Positions 44,244-56,678 of a DNA stretch of 64,000 bases are shown piece by piece. The notes under the pieces were generated by a model. The model was not told where the DNA came from. It saw only the letters and a list, made by a program, of their open reading frames with translations, and did not search any database. Numbering within the stretch: the first letter of the stretch is position 1; every line of letters begins with the position of its first letter. Location: assembly GCF_000410875.1 (NCBI RefSeq), contig NZ_AROI01000008.1, positions 168,402-232,401 of the forward strand, written 5' to 3'. This DNA comes from Halopseudomonas pelagia CL-AP6 (lineage in GTDB: Bacteria > Pseudomonadota > Gammaproteobacteria > Pseudomonadales > Pseudomonadaceae). The position numbers and the translations under genes are program-made.

Positions 44244-45329
44244 TGCGACTGATTTTCAACCCTTGCTGGCGCGGCGTTATACGCTCGAAATGCGTCAGCA
44301 GATGGCCTGGCACTGGCAGGCGCTGATCATCACCCTGGCGTTGCTAGTGGGCCTGTTGATCTCGGCAGCGATTCTGGTCGCCGCCGGTGTGCCGGCCGGC
44401 GAACTGCTCAACGAGTTTGTCGTGCTGACCCTGTTTGACACCCAGAGTCTGCGGGCCGTGCTGTTCCAGGCGGCGCCATTGATCATGGTCGGCCTAGCCG
44501 GCTGTCTGGCATTTCGGGCGCGATTCTGGAACCTCGGGCTGGAGGGCCAGATGATCTGGGGCGCGATCGGCGCCACCGCCATCTCTCTGTTCGAGATCGG
44601 GCCGCCAGCGCTACGTCTGCCATTGATGATTCTCTGTGCGCTGGCCTGCGGCCTGTTCTGGGCGTTGGCGCCTGCGCTGCTGAAACTGCATCTGAAGGTC
44701 AATGAGATCATCTCGACCCTGATGCTCAACTACATTGCTCTGAACTTTCTGCTGCATCTGGTCTACGGCAGTTGGAAGGACCCGCGTGACTCCTTCCCCT
44801 ATTCGCCGCAGTACCGCGTCTTCGAACGCCTGCCTGACCTGTTTGACGGCTTCAGCCTGGCGGTAGTGATCGCTATGTTGGTAGCACTCTTTGTGCTCTG
44901 GTTTACCGGCGTCTCGCGCGCCGGTCTGTACCTGCGCTTTGTCGACAATAGCCCGGGTGTCGCACGGGCAGTCGGGGTACCGGTAAAGCGGGTGATTCTC
45001 GGCACGGTACTACTTTCTGGCGCGCTGGCTGGTCTGGCCGGACTGATGATCACGGCGGGCCAGGAGGGCCGCCTTACCCACTCGTTCTATGTCGGCTACG
45101 GCTTCTCGGGCATCCTGATTGCGTTTCTGGCGCGCAACCAACCGATTGCAGCAACGGCAGTCGCATTACTGGTAGCAACGCTGTTTGTGGCCGGGCGCAG
45201 CCTACAGGTTTTCTATCAGATTCCCTTCTCGATGGTGCAGTTGATCCAGGCGATTCTGGTGATTTGCGTGGCCTCTTCGGAGTTCTTCATCCGCCACCGT
45301 ATTCGCCGTATTCAGGGAGGGCAGGGCTA

Positions 45330-45330
<1 letters not shown>
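44236..45330 (+). CDS. Nucleoside ABC transporter permease A (system 2)
   Basis: A 364-residue BPD_transp_2 permease with RARFWNLGLEGQM and NEIISTLMLNYIALNF, the YufP-like half of the channel. It overlaps the ATPase gene by 8 bp and the next gene by 1 bp. Confidence 0.92.
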
Positions 45331-47067
<1,737 letters not shown>

Positions 47068-47074
47068 AGTAAAT

Positions 47075-47092
47075 GGCGGCCCGAGGGCCGCC
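47075..47092. terminator. Bidirectional terminator hairpin
   Basis: GGCGGCCC and GGGCCGCC form a compact stem between convergent genes, followed by TTGTCT. The T tract is weak. Confidence 0.65.
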
Positions 47093-47109
47093 TTGTCTGG
47101 CTTGGCGGC

Positions 47110-47979
47110 TCAGACGCTGAGCTTGACGAAGTCCAGCTTGGTCACCAGGCACTCCGGGCACATCCAGTCATCGGGAATATCCTCAAAAGCCGTGCCCGGC
47201 GCAATGCCGGAGTCTGGGTCACCGAGGGTTTCGTCATAGATCCAGCCACACACCTGACATATCCACTGCGGCTTGCTTTCAAACACTGGCGGAGCAGGCT
47301 CGGCAACCGCACTGCGCTCGCGCAGGCGGCGCTCGAAGGCCAGGCGGCCCTTTTGCTCGAGCTCGAACGCATCCCATACCCGCTGCTCAACTCGAAACTG
47401 ACGATCTGCTGTGGTGGCAAAACGCTGAACCGCCATACGTCCGAGGGAAACATGAAACTTCTCGTCGGGAATAATTTTACCCAGCACCTCGCGGGTCTCC
47501 TGCGGTACCCGAGGCAGCAAACCTTCGAAAGCGTTCATTGCCCCCAGCTCACCGGTAATGTTGTGCGCCGCCACCCGCTCCAGGGTATCGTCACCGGCAG
47601 CATAGAACTCGCTGACCCAGGCTACCCACTCGGGCTCGGGCTGCCAGCCCTCCATTGAGGCCCCCAACGACTTCAGGTGCGAGAGTAGAAGCTTGTAATG
47701 CCGGCCCTCATCTGACACCTGCCGACATAGCCCGATGAACACCTCCGTCTCCGGCGTATCGCGCAGCCAGGAACCGATGAAGCCCGCCGCTTCGCGTTCG
47801 TACCAGCACTGAAATTGCAGCCACTCGACCAGTTCCTCCTGGCCCATAGGCGCATATCCGCCAAAGCTTTGTTCGGCTTCGGACAGTTCCTTGCGGCGCG
47901 AAGTCAGAGCTGCCACCAACTGGTCGTAGAATTGTACCGACTCCAGTGTCGAGGCTGCATTCTCTACCAACATGCTCAT
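47110..47979 (-). CDS. Ferritin-like diiron protein fused to rubredoxin
   Basis: A 289-residue fusion. The N-terminal part is a four-helix ferritin-like domain with two ExxH motifs (EGRH and EKFH) plus isolated helix glutamates, consistent with a diiron site. The C-terminal part is a rubredoxin with C241, C244, C274 and C277. Rubredoxin would feed electrons to the diiron centre, so this may be an oxygenase or peroxide reductase. AGGAGG lies 4 bp before the ATG. It is coupled by a 4-bp overlap to the amidohydrolase gene. Function is not known. Confidence 0.8.
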   Translation of the reverse strand: MSMLVENAASTLESVQFYDQLVAALTSRRKELSEAEQSFGGYAPMGQEELVEWLQFQCWYEREAAGFIGSWLRDTPETEVFIGLCRQVSDEGRHYKLLLSHLKSLGASMEGWQPEPEWVAWVSEFYAAGDDTLERVAAHNITGELGAMNAFEGLLPRVPQETREVLGKIIPDEKFHVSLGRMAVQRFATTADRQFRVEQRVWDAFELEQKGRLAFERRLRERSAVAEPAPPVFESKPQWICQVCGWIYDETLGDPDSGIAPGTAFEDIPDDWMCPECLVTKLDFVKLSV

Positions 47980-49178
47980 ACCGCCTCCTTTAGCACCGCG
48001 GTCACACCTTTCAGATCGTGCACTGCGTCATACCAGACACCGCCACGCAGGCAGCCAACAGCGCGCAAGCGCTGGCTGGTCTCAATCGACTCATGCCCGT
48101 CGGACAGCGTGAAGCGGCCCTCTTCGATACGCAGTACGCTGACTTCCGCCGAGCGGCCAGCACGTAACTCGCCATACTGATCACTGCGGCGGATCGCTTT
48201 CGCGGCATTAACCGTGTTCATTTTGATCACCTGCGCCAGCGGCACACCCAAAGCCCAGATCTTCGACATGGTAGTCGACAGCGAGTACACCGGTCCGTCA
48301 ACGTTGAACACGTTGAGATCGGTGGAGATCGTATTGGGCATAAAACCGCGCTCGATCAAACGCCGCGCGGTGCGAAAGTGGAAGTCCCCGGCAGAGTGAC
48401 CAATGTCCAGAAGCACGCCGCGCTCGTATGCATCGATGAAAGGTTTACTGGGCTCGCCACTGTCATCCAACTGACCGCCGCCGCCACGGCAAGCGTGGGT
48501 AATAATGTCGCCTTCACGCAGCTGATACAGCAGCTTGTTGGTGTCCAGGACCGGAGTATGCGGGAACGAGCCAAGGTGAATCATGATCGGCAGATCGCTG
48601 GCGATTTCATGTGCCGCATCGAGAAAGGGAGAGCGATCCGGATTGCTGGTGATCGTTGGCCGGACCTTGAAGCCGACTATCACGTCCCGGTTGGCATCCA
48701 CCACTTGCCTGGCGGATTCAATGTCAATATTGCGCTCATCGTCGGCAATACGCAGGTAATGGCAGATAAACGTCTTGTTGGCCAGATAGATCTGCGAGGG
48801 ATCCATCAAGGCCAGGACCTTGGTTTTGGTATCCGGGTGGTCAATGACCGCACGGCGGGCCAGCTCGATGATGGTGGTACTGGCGGTGCCCGCATCGACG
48901 ATCACCGGCACCCCGGAATCCACGCCCATCAAATCAGTGGGCAGACAAAAGTCGCCCAGACCCGGATAACAGTGAGTGTGAATGTCGATCAGGCCCGGCG
49001 TCACCAGATGGCCGCTGACATCACGGATCTGCGCACCGGGATAACGCGCCGCAGCGTTTACGCCTAAGTCGATAATGTGTCCGTCCTGCACCACAACATC
49101 GGCGACTGCATCCAGCCCCGACGCGGGGTCTATCACCCGGCCACCTTGCAACACCAAATATGCGTTTGACGCAGACAT
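47976..49178 (-). CDS. Amidohydrolase/deacetylase family metallohydrolase
   Basis: A 400-residue dihydroorotase-like metallohydrolase with [14 protein letters not shown] (H67, H69), a GFKVRPT segment in which the lysine may be carboxylated, [15 protein letters not shown] and the aspartate in STDLN. The group (EF_0837-like) acts on cyclic amides or N-acyl amino acids. Pairing with a diiron-rubredoxin protein and a sigma-54 promoter suggests breakdown of a nitrogen ring compound, but the substrate cannot be named. Confidence 0.82.
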   Translation of the reverse strand: MSASNAYLVLQGGRVIDPASGLDAVADVVVQDGHIIDLGVNAAARYPGAQIRDVSGHLVTPGLIDIHTHCYPGLGDFCLPTDLMGVDSGVPVIVDAGTASTTIIELARRAVIDHPDTKTKVLALMDPSQIYLANKTFICHYLRIADDERNIDIESARQVVDANRDVIVGFKVRPTITSNPDRSPFLDAAHEIASDLPIMIHLGSFPHTPVLDTNKLLYQLREGDIITHACRGGGGQLDDSGEPSKPFIDAYERGVLLDIGHSAGDFHFRTARRLIERGFMPNTISTDLNVFNVDGPVYSLSTTMSKIWALGVPLAQVIKMNTVNAAKAIRRSDQYGELRAGRSAEVSVLRIEEGRFTLSDGHESIETSQRLRAVGCLRGGVWYDAVHDLKGVTAVLKEAV

Positions 49179-49306
49179 GGTTATTCCTCTTTCACGGAAG
49201 GTGAGAACCGTACACCAGGGCGGTGTTATGACAGAGGAGTGTCATCTTGACTCAGGAGTCTGATCCAGGAGGTTCTCTCGGCCCGGAAATTCCCTGCCAA
49301 CCGACA

Positions 49307-49322
49307 AGCAGTTTCTGTACCA
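49307..49322 (-). promoter_or_regulatory. Sigma-54-like promoter of the amidohydrolase/diiron operon
   Basis: On the minus strand TGGTACAGAAACTGCT has GG-N10-GC spacing. It lies 128 bp before the start codon. Confidence 0.52.
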
Positions 49323-49420
49323 GCTCTGAAATGCCTGGTCTGGCCACAAGAATGGCTCGATTCATGTTCAATCAAAGTGCATGAGCAAACCAAGCCGACA
49401 CAATCCGGTGCACAAATTTA

Positions 49421-49436
49421 CTGACCAAACGATCAG
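49421..49436. promoter_or_regulatory. RutR-type operator
   Basis: CTGACCAAACGATCAG is among the best copies of the dyad. It lies 73 bp from its partner at 49494-49509, about seven helical turns. Confidence 0.65.
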
Positions 49437-49465
49437 GAAATAGAGAACAAGCGGATTAGGCCTTA

Positions 49466-49481
49466 TGGCACGGTGCTTGCT
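49466..49481 (+). promoter_or_regulatory. Sigma-54 promoter of NMT1 system 2
   Basis: TGGCACGGTGCTTGCT is a perfect consensus match. Transcription should start near 49491, directly at the downstream RutR-type site. Confidence 0.85.
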
Positions 49482-49493
49482 CTATACGAAATA

Positions 49494-49509
49494 TCGATTA
49501 ATTGGTCAG
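49494..49509. promoter_or_regulatory. RutR-type operator
   Basis: TCGATTAATTGGTCAG lies at about +4 of the sigma-54 transcript, the same place as the site at 20323. Confidence 0.6.
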
Positions 49510-49536
49510 AAAACTAAATCACCAGGAGTGCGTCTT

Positions 49537-50559
49537 ATGCGTTACGGAAAGAAGCCGGCCTCTGCCGCCAGTAAAGGTTCCCTATCAACCATCGCAGGTC
49601 TGCTGCTCACAGGCATTGTAATTGCCCCTGCGGCAACTGCCGAAGAGCTGGACCGCGTCGTATTCGGCACCAACTGGTACGCCCAGGCCGAACACGGCGG
49701 TTTCTATCAGGCCAAGGCCACCGGCATCTACGAGAAGCACGGCCTCAACGTATCTATCCAGATGGGCGGTCCACAGGTCAATGGCATGCAGCTATTGGCG
49801 GCCGGGCGTCGCGACTTTTCGATGGGCTATCCAATCGGCAATATCAAAGCCCGGGAAGAAGGTCTGCCAGTCAAGACGGTCGCCGCAGCCTTCCAGGGCG
49901 ATCCGCAATCCCTGATCGCCCACCCCAATGTCACCTCCATAGAGCAGATCAAGGAAGAGAACCTGCCGGTCTACCTGGCCGCCTTCGCCCACACCACCTT
50001 CTGGCCCTGGTTGAAAGCCGAGTACGGCTTCACCGACGATGTAACCCGCCCCTACACCTTCAGTGTGGCACCGTTCATGGCTGATCCGAAGATCGTCCAA
50101 CAGGGCTACCTGTCTTCCGAACCCTACGCGATCAAGCAGGGCGGTATTGAACCCTCGGTATTCCTGCTGGCTGATTACGGCTATCCCGCCTATGCCACCA
50201 CCATCGAAACAACCGACGCCATGATCGAGAAAAACCCGGAGCTGGTACGCCGCTTCGTGCAGGCGAGCATGGAAGGCTGGGCCAGCTACTTTGCCGATCC
50301 AGCACCAGGGAACGAACTGATTAAACAGGAAAATCCGCAGATGACCGATGCGCAGATCGCCTACGGCATCGAAAAGATGAAGGAGCATGGCCTGGTCACC
50401 GGCGGCGATGCCGAAACCCAAGGCATCGGCGTAATGACCGATGAGCGCTGGAAGGCATTGCACGACTTCATGCTGAAAGCCGAACTGGTGTCTGCCGACC
50501 TGGACATCAAGGATGTCTACACCCTGGACTTCCTGCCTGCGGAACCGGTGATCGAGTAA
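49537..50559 (+). CDS. NMT1/ThiY-like substrate-binding protein (system 2)
   Basis: A 340-residue periplasmic protein with a signal peptide to about residue 38 and the core TNWYAQAEHGGFYQAKATGIY, a paralogue of the orphan at 32238. ATG at 49537 has AGGAG about 9 bp upstream; the frame from 49465 overlaps the promoter. It is followed by its ATPase and permease. The ThiY/THI5 relationship suggests a pyrimidine-like ligand. Confidence 0.88.
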   Translation: MRYGKKPASAASKGSLSTIAGLLLTGIVIAPAATAEELDRVVFGTNWYAQAEHGGFYQAKATGIYEKHGLNVSIQMGGPQVNGMQLLAAGRRDFSMGYPIGNIKAREEGLPVKTVAAAFQGDPQSLIAHPNVTSIEQIKEENLPVYLAAFAHTTFWPWLKAEYGFTDDVTRPYTFSVAPFMADPKIVQQGYLSSEPYAIKQGGIEPSVFLLADYGYPAYATTIETTDAMIEKNPELVRRFVQASMEGWASYFADPAPGNELIKQENPQMTDAQIAYGIEKMKEHGLVTGGDAETQGIGVMTDERWKALHDFMLKAELVSADLDIKDVYTLDFLPAEPVIE

Positions 50560-50654
50560 AGCACGCGCTCAACCTCACCTCTCTCTTCAGCCAACCTGAG
50601 CCTATCTATCGAGTGGGTGACCCTGCGCCAGCAGGTCACCCTGGGAGCCACAGC

Positions 50655-51532
<878 letters not shown>

Positions 51533-51533
<1 letters not shown>

Positions 51534-52336
51534 TGAAGACTCCCCTGATCCAGAACGAAAACTTCGTCAAGATCGCCGCGCCCCTGGCCGTCGGTCTGCT
51601 GTTTCTGCTGCTTTGGGAAGCGGCTGTGGTTGCCATGGAAGTACCTCGCTACATTCTGCCCGGCCCCTCGGCGATTTTCGACTCGCTGGTCAATGATTGG
51701 CGCCCGCTGCTGGCGGCCCTGATGATCACGCTGAAAGTCACCTTCATGGCCTTTGCCATTGCCGTGGTACTCGGCGTGGCGGCGTCTTTACTGTTTGTGC
51801 AAAGCAAATGGATCGAGCTGAGTCTATTCCCCTACGCGGTTTTGATGCAGGTGACGCCCGTCGTCGCCATCGCGCCACTGATTATCATCTGGATTGACGA
51901 CACCACCTGGGCGCTGACCGTTTGTGCGGTGATCATTGCCATCTTCCCGATCATCTCCAATACCACCCTGGGCTTGCGTAGCGTCGATCCAAACTTGCTG
52001 AGCATGTTCCGCATGTACCGCAGCAGCCGCTGGCAGGAGCTAATTCGTTTGCGTATTCCCGGCGCGCTGCCGTATTTCTTTGGTGGGCTGCGCATCAGCA
52101 GCGGCCTGGCGCTGATTGGCGCGGTGGTCGCGGAGTTTGTCGCCGGTACCGGCGGGGCCAAGGCGGGACTCGCCTACATGATCCTGCAATCGGGCTACAA
52201 CCTGCAGATTCCGCGCATGTTTGCCGCGCTGGCGTTGATTACGCTAACCGGTATTGCGCTGTTCGCGCTGATGGTCTGGCTGTCAGACCGGGCGCTGCGC
52301 AACTGGCATGAAAGTGCAATGAAAGTGGAGCATTAA
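51533..52336 (+). CDS. ABC transporter permease (NMT1 system 2)
   Basis: A 267-residue SsuC-like permease with about six spans and the coupling loop MFRMYRSSRWQELIRLRIPG. The start overlaps the ATPase stop as TGATG. It could also serve the orphan binding protein at 32238. Confidence 0.9.
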
Positions 52337-52338
52337 GC

Positions 52339-53298
52339 GTGCAGCCGAGCGGTTCCCGTCCCGCACCGCAATACGCCTGGGGCCTTGGTTACCTGCTTTT
52401 GGCGGGCACCGCCCTGGGCTGGGGCCTGAATTTTCCGATCCTCAAGCTAGGGCTGGAAAACAGCCCACCGCTGCTGTTTACCAGCCTGCGCATGCTGCTG
52501 GGAACCCTGACGATGTTTCTGATCGCTGCAGCCATGGGCATTTTACGCTGGCCAGCGCGAGGAGATTGGCCGGTGCTGTTTTCCGTCGGCGTGCTGCAGA
52601 ACATGGCGTTTATTTCCTTAGTGACCCTGGGCCTGCAATATCTGCCCGCCGGCCGCGCCGCGATCCTTGCCTATACCACGCCGATTTGGGTGGTGCCCGC
52701 CGCTGCACTGTTTCTGGGCGAACGCTTTACCCTGCCCAGAGCCATCGGCGTTGGGCTGGGCATGACCGGCCTGCTGGTGGTGCTCAACCCCTTGTCGCTG
52801 GGCTGGGAGAATCCCGATGTACTCTTGGGTGCCGGGCTAATCATGCTCGGCACCCTGGTATGGACGGCCGGGCTGATCCACGTCCGCCGCCATCACTGGC
52901 ATGGCGAAGTCCTCTCGCTGATACCCTGGCAGTTGCTGATATCCGTACTGGTACTGACGCCCATAGCCCTGCTGATGGAAGACCCGGCCGAGATCATCTG
53001 GGACACCACCTTCCTCTGGCCTCTGCTATTCAGTGGCACTGTCGCTTCCGGGCTTTGTGTGGCCGCTCAAGTGGCCGCAATCCGCTCTCTGCCAGCAGTC
53101 AGCCTGTCGCTCAGCTCAGCTTCTGTGCCGGCCGTGGGTCTGCTGTCGGCGGCCTGGTTTCTCGGCGAACGGCCGAGCCAAACCGATGTTCTCGGCTTTC
53201 TGTTGATCGCCGCAGGCATCCTCGTCGTCGGACTTGCCGATCGTCGCCAGGCGGCTCGCTCGCGTGCCGCAGTTGCCCGCGAAACCTCGCCGCCCTGA
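52339..53298 (+). CDS. EamA/DMT family transporter
   Basis: A 319-residue membrane protein with two EamA repeats and about ten spans (GWGLNFPILKLGLENSPP, then TLGLQYLPAGRAAILAYTTP). It starts at GTG 2 bp after the permease gene, so it belongs to the same operon. Such proteins export or import metabolites; here it may expel a nucleobase breakdown product. Confidence 0.88.
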   Translation: MQPSGSRPAPQYAWGLGYLLLAGTALGWGLNFPILKLGLENSPPLLFTSLRMLLGTLTMFLIAAAMGILRWPARGDWPVLFSVGVLQNMAFISLVTLGLQYLPAGRAAILAYTTPIWVVPAAALFLGERFTLPRAIGVGLGMTGLLVVLNPLSLGWENPDVLLGAGLIMLGTLVWTAGLIHVRRHHWHGEVLSLIPWQLLISVLVLTPIALLMEDPAEIIWDTTFLWPLLFSGTVASGLCVAAQVAAIRSLPAVSLSLSSASVPAVGLLSAAWFLGERPSQTDVLGFLLIAAGILVVGLADRRQAARSRAAVARETSPP

Positions 53299-53361
53299 CC
53301 ACCAGGTAATCACAGCATTCTGTGCGCCTCGCGCACCCCACTCGGGCGATAACCATCGCCC

Positions 53362-53378
53362 TGCACCGATTTTGCGCA
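53362..53378. promoter_or_regulatory. NtrC-like box for NMT1 system 3
   Basis: TGCACCGATTTTGCGCA matches the left half of the NtrC consensus fully and the right half with two mismatches. It is 142 bp from the -12 element at 53512. Confidence 0.5.
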
Positions 53379-53498
53379 CAGCATCCATCCGCACCCTTCG
53401 TCTACACCCTGCCCACAATCTCGCGGAACTGCGTAGCAAGCCTGTGCTGGCCCCTGGCTTGCAGGCTTACCGGTCAGAGCACTTGGTGCCGCGAAAGC

Positions 53499-53514
53499 TG
53501 GCCCATATTTTGCT
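53499..53514 (+). promoter_or_regulatory. Sigma-54 promoter of NMT1 system 3
   Basis: TGGCCCATATTTTGCT has exact spacing and a TTGCT -12 box. A weak RutR-like site (53462-53477) lies upstream. Confidence 0.72.
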
Positions 53515-53528
53515 CATCTAATTAAAAC

Positions 53529-53557
53529 CTGCCTAACTGGTCAGGATATTTGACCAG
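53529..53557. promoter_or_regulatory. RutR-type operator with added half-site
   Basis: CTGCCTAACTGGTCAG (53529-53544) fits the dyad. Overlapping it, CTGGTCA-N7-TGACCAG (53537-53557) is a perfect inverted repeat just after the predicted start of transcription. Confidence 0.6.
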
Positions 53558-53585
53558 CGACATTATCTACCCGGAGAAATAACCC

Positions 53586-54581
53586 ATGTTGAAGAACACG
53601 TTCAAGGTTCTGGCGATCACCCTCGCCATCGCGGGCAGTGGACTGGCCGCTGCTGCAGACAAGGTAACCTATCAGTTGGACTGGCTGCCGGGTGGCGACA
53701 AGGCGCCGGTGTACGTCGGCATTCAGCAGGGCTTTTTTGCCGATGAGGATCTGGAGGTCAGCATCGCCAGCGGACGCGGCTCCACTGATGCCATTACCAA
53801 GATCGCCACCGGCCAGTCCGACCTGGGTAGCGCTGACATCGGCGCGCTGATGGCTGCCCGGGCTCAGGAGGATGTACCCGTCAGCGCCATCTACACCATC
53901 TTCAACCAGGCGCCGCATGCCTTCTTCATGCTCTCGACCAGCGACATCAAGAGCATCACCGACATTCAGGGCAAAAAAGTCGCCACCTCGCCCTTCACCT
54001 CATCCAACGCCTTCCTGCCACTGGTACTGAAAGAAAACGGCATGCCCGAAGATGCGGTAACCCTGACCAAATCCGACCCTGGCGCGCTGGGCCCGATGCT
54101 GATCACCGGCAATACCGATGCGATTATCGCCTGGGTTACCAACGTGGCGTTGTTCCGTGATCAGGCAGCCAGTGCCGGCAAAGACATTCGCGTCTTACCC
54201 TGGTCAGACGCGGGCCTGTCGCTATACAGCTCCGCGGTGGTCGCCAGTGATAAATTCCTCAAGGAGCGTCCCGATGTAGCCAAACGCTTTATGCAGGCCT
54301 ATGCCAAGTCACTGGAATTCACCCTGGCCAATCCTGAAGCGGCCGCCCAGGACCTGCACAAAATGGTACCCGAGGTTGATCCCGCCGTTGCTGTGGGCCA
54401 GATCAACGACACCAAGGTGCTGATCGACAACGAAATCAGCGCGGCTGACGGCGTAGGCGCCCTGACCCCCGAGCGCGTAGCCAGTACCTGGGAATGGGTA
54501 GCCCAGGCGAACAATTTGAGCACCGATTCGCTGGACCCGGAAAGCATCATCAACCGCGGATTCATGCCGGAGTCGAAGTAA
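53586..54581 (+). CDS. NMT1-type substrate-binding protein (system 3)
   Basis: A 331-residue periplasmic protein with signal peptide (cleavage after about ALAAA) and YQLDWLPGGDKAPVYVGIQQGFFADEDLEV, more like system 1 than system 2. CGGAGAAA precedes the ATG. It heads an operon with ATPase, permease and a guanine deaminase, so guanine or another purine may be the ligand. Confidence 0.88.
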   Translation: MLKNTFKVLAITLAIAGSGLAAAADKVTYQLDWLPGGDKAPVYVGIQQGFFADEDLEVSIASGRGSTDAITKIATGQSDLGSADIGALMAARAQEDVPVSAIYTIFNQAPHAFFMLSTSDIKSITDIQGKKVATSPFTSSNAFLPLVLKENGMPEDAVTLTKSDPGALGPMLITGNTDAIIAWVTNVALFRDQAASAGKDIRVLPWSDAGLSLYSSAVVASDKFLKERPDVAKRFMQAYAKSLEFTLANPEAAAQDLHKMVPEVDPAVAVGQINDTKVLIDNEISAADGVGALTPERVASTWEWVAQANNLSTDSLDPESIINRGFMPESK

Positions 54582-54582
54582 C

Positions 54583-55371
54583 ATGAATCAACCCACCGAG
54601 CGCGCTTTTGTTCGGCTGGATGGCGTCGGACACCGCTATGATCCGGCGCCAGACAGCCCGCTGGCCGTGCGCAACATCGACCTGGAAATCCATCGCCACG
54701 AGTTTGTCGCGGTGGTTGGCCCGTCCGGCTGCGGCAAGTCGACCCTGCTGCGCATGGTCTCCGGCCTGCTGTTGCCCAGCGAGGGGCAGGTCAGCGTGTT
54801 CGGCAAGCCGGTCACCGGTCCGCGCGATGATGTTGGCATCGTGTTCCAGAAGCCGACCCTGCTGCCCTGGATGAATGTGCGCAAGAACGTGCTCTTCCCG
54901 CTCAAGCACAAGTACGGCCGCTATGGCCGCGCCGATGAGCAACGCGCCAACGAACTGCTGGCCATGGCCGGCCTGGATGCCTTTGCCGAAAAGATGCCTG
55001 ACGAGTTGTCTGGCGGTATGCAGCAACGGGTCGGCATCGTCCGCGCCCTGCTGCTTAATCCGGACATTCTGTTGATGGACGAGCCTTTTTCAGCGCTGGA
55101 TGCCATGACCCGCGAGCAGATCGGTTTCGATCTGTTAAAGATTTGGGACGAGCAACCCAAGACGGTGCTGTTCATTACCCACTCCATATCCGAAGCCGTG
55201 CTGCTGTCCGACCGGGTCCTGGTCATGAGCAAGCGTCCCGGCAGCGTACTCGATCTGATCGATATCGATCTGCCGCGCCCACGTTCCCCCGATACGATCA
55301 AACAACCCGAGTTCAGCGCCCTGACGGACCGGATCAGAAAGCATATTTACGAGCCGGCGAGTGAGGCCTGA
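54583..55371 (+). CDS. ABC transporter ATP-binding protein (NMT1 system 3)
   Basis: A 262-residue ATPase with GPSGCGKST, LSGGMQQR and ILLMDEPFSALD, starting 1 bp after the binding-protein stop. It belongs to the TauB/SsuB group. Confidence 0.92.
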   Translation: MNQPTERAFVRLDGVGHRYDPAPDSPLAVRNIDLEIHRHEFVAVVGPSGCGKSTLLRMVSGLLLPSEGQVSVFGKPVTGPRDDVGIVFQKPTLLPWMNVRKNVLFPLKHKYGRYGRADEQRANELLAMAGLDAFAEKMPDELSGGMQQRVGIVRALLLNPDILLMDEPFSALDAMTREQIGFDLLKIWDEQPKTVLFITHSISEAVLLSDRVLVMSKRPGSVLDLIDIDLPRPRSPDTIKQPEFSALTDRIRKHIYEPASEA

Positions 55372-55378
55372 GGTGGCT

Positions 55379-56140
55379 ATGCGCAAGATGATGATGAATG
55401 CTTCACCCTGGCTGTTCTTCACCGGGCTGATTCTGCTCTGGGAGCTGGTCTGCCAGCTATTCGAGCTGCCCGCTTACGTACTGCCAGCACCCAGCGCCAT
55501 TGGCGCAGCCTTCTTCGAGGTGGAAATGAGCCGCTGGCTGGATCACCTCTGGGCCACCCTGCGCGTCGCGCTGATGGGCTTTGCGCTATCCATCGCAATC
55601 AGCATTCCGCTGGCCATTGTGATGATGCGCTCGGAGCTGCTGTCGCGCACCCTGTACCCGCTGCTGGTGGTAATTCAGGCTACGCCGGTAGTCGCGGTGG
55701 CGCCGCTGATCATCGTGATGATGGGCTCGGATGATCCTTCACGCGTGCTGATCACCTGCCTGCTGACCTTCTTCCCCCTGGTGGTTTCCACTGCCACCGG
55801 GATCAATGAAACGCCACCCGAGCTGATCGAGCTGAGCCGCTCACTGGATGCACCAACCCGCCGGGAAACCTGGCAAATCCGTATCCCCTATGCCATTCCG
55901 CATATTTTCAGCGGTTTGAAGGTGGCTATTACTCTGGCCATTATTGGGGCCGTGGTGGCCGAGTTCGTTGCCGCCGAAAAAGGCCTGGGCTACTTCATCC
56001 AGTTCTCCACTTCGTTCTTCAAGATTCCCCAAGCCTTTGCCGGGCTGTTCTTCCTCGCCGCAGTCAGCCTGCTGCTATTCAAATCGGTGCAGTGGACCCA
56101 GCAAATCTTCTTCGCCTGGAGCCTGCCGAAGAAAAAATGA
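55379..56140 (+). CDS. ABC transporter permease (NMT1 system 3)
   Basis: A 253-residue SsuC-like permease with about six spans and the coupling loop SRSLDAPTRRETWQIRIPYA. I chose ATG at 55379 with GAGG just upstream over earlier GTG codons that overlap the ATPase stop. It overlaps the deaminase start by ATGA. Confidence 0.9.
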   Translation: MRKMMMNASPWLFFTGLILLWELVCQLFELPAYVLPAPSAIGAAFFEVEMSRWLDHLWATLRVALMGFALSIAISIPLAIVMMRSELLSRTLYPLLVVIQATPVVAVAPLIIVMMGSDDPSRVLITCLLTFFPLVVSTATGINETPPELIELSRSLDAPTRRETWQIRIPYAIPHIFSGLKVAITLAIIGAVVAEFVAAEKGLGYFIQFSTSFFKIPQAFAGLFFLAAVSLLLFKSVQWTQQIFFAWSLPKKK

Positions 56141-56646
56141 TGACTCAAACGAACCAACAGGACTCAACCGTGACCGCAACCGAACGCGATATCGCCTTCC
56201 TGCGCCAGAGCTTTCGCCTCGCCGAAGAAGCCGGCCGCCAGGGCATCCATCCCTTTGCTGCCATTCTGGTCGACGATCAGGGCGAAGTGCTGATGCAGCA
56301 GATCAATGCCTATCTGCCCGACAAAGACATGACCGGCCATGCCGAACGCGTACTGATGACCCGCGCCAGCACCACTTACCCGGCTGAACTGCTGGGCCGC
56401 TGTACCATGTACACCTCCGCCGAGCCCTGCGCCATGTGCGCCGGCGCTGCCTACTGGGCCGGTATCGGTCGAGTGGTCTATGGCGCCAGCGAGAAACGTT
56501 TAAAAGAGCTCACCGGCAACCACCCGGAAAACCCCACACTGGATTTACCTTGCCGAGTGGTATTCGGCGCCGGCCAGCGGGAAGTGGAGGTCATAGGTCC
56601 TTTGCTTGAGGAGGAATCCGCACAGATGCACGTGGGTTTCTGGTAG
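56137..56646 (+). CDS. Guanine deaminase, cytidine-deaminase fold
   Basis: A 169-residue zinc deaminase with HAE (H68, E70) and PCAMC (C98, C101), the motif of bacterial guanine deaminases and other nucleoside deaminases. This fold is unrelated to the amidohydrolase GuaD at 13229, so the strain seems to hold two guanine deaminase types. Coupling to NMT1 system 3 suggests that imported guanine or a related base is deaminated at once. The start may be ATG 56137 or 56140. Confidence 0.85.
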   Translation: MMTQTNQQDSTVTATERDIAFLRQSFRLAEEAGRQGIHPFAAILVDDQGEVLMQQINAYLPDKDMTGHAERVLMTRASTTYPAELLGRCTMYTSAEPCAMCAGAAYWAGIGRVVYGASEKRLKELTGNHPENPTLDLPCRVVFGAGQREVEVIGPLLEEESAQMHVGFW

Positions 56647-56678
56647 CGCGGTTCGGACACGCCACTCAAGCGGGCGGG

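Larger units (their letters stand above)
49179..49536. other. Divergent control region (358 bp)
   Basis: This gene-free region holds a minus-strand sigma-54 promoter (49307), a plus-strand sigma-54 promoter (49466), two RutR-type dyads (49421, 49494) and a perfect palindrome ATGACA-N6-TGTCAT (49228-49245) in the leader of the amidohydrolase gene. No full NtrC-like box was found. Confidence 0.6.
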
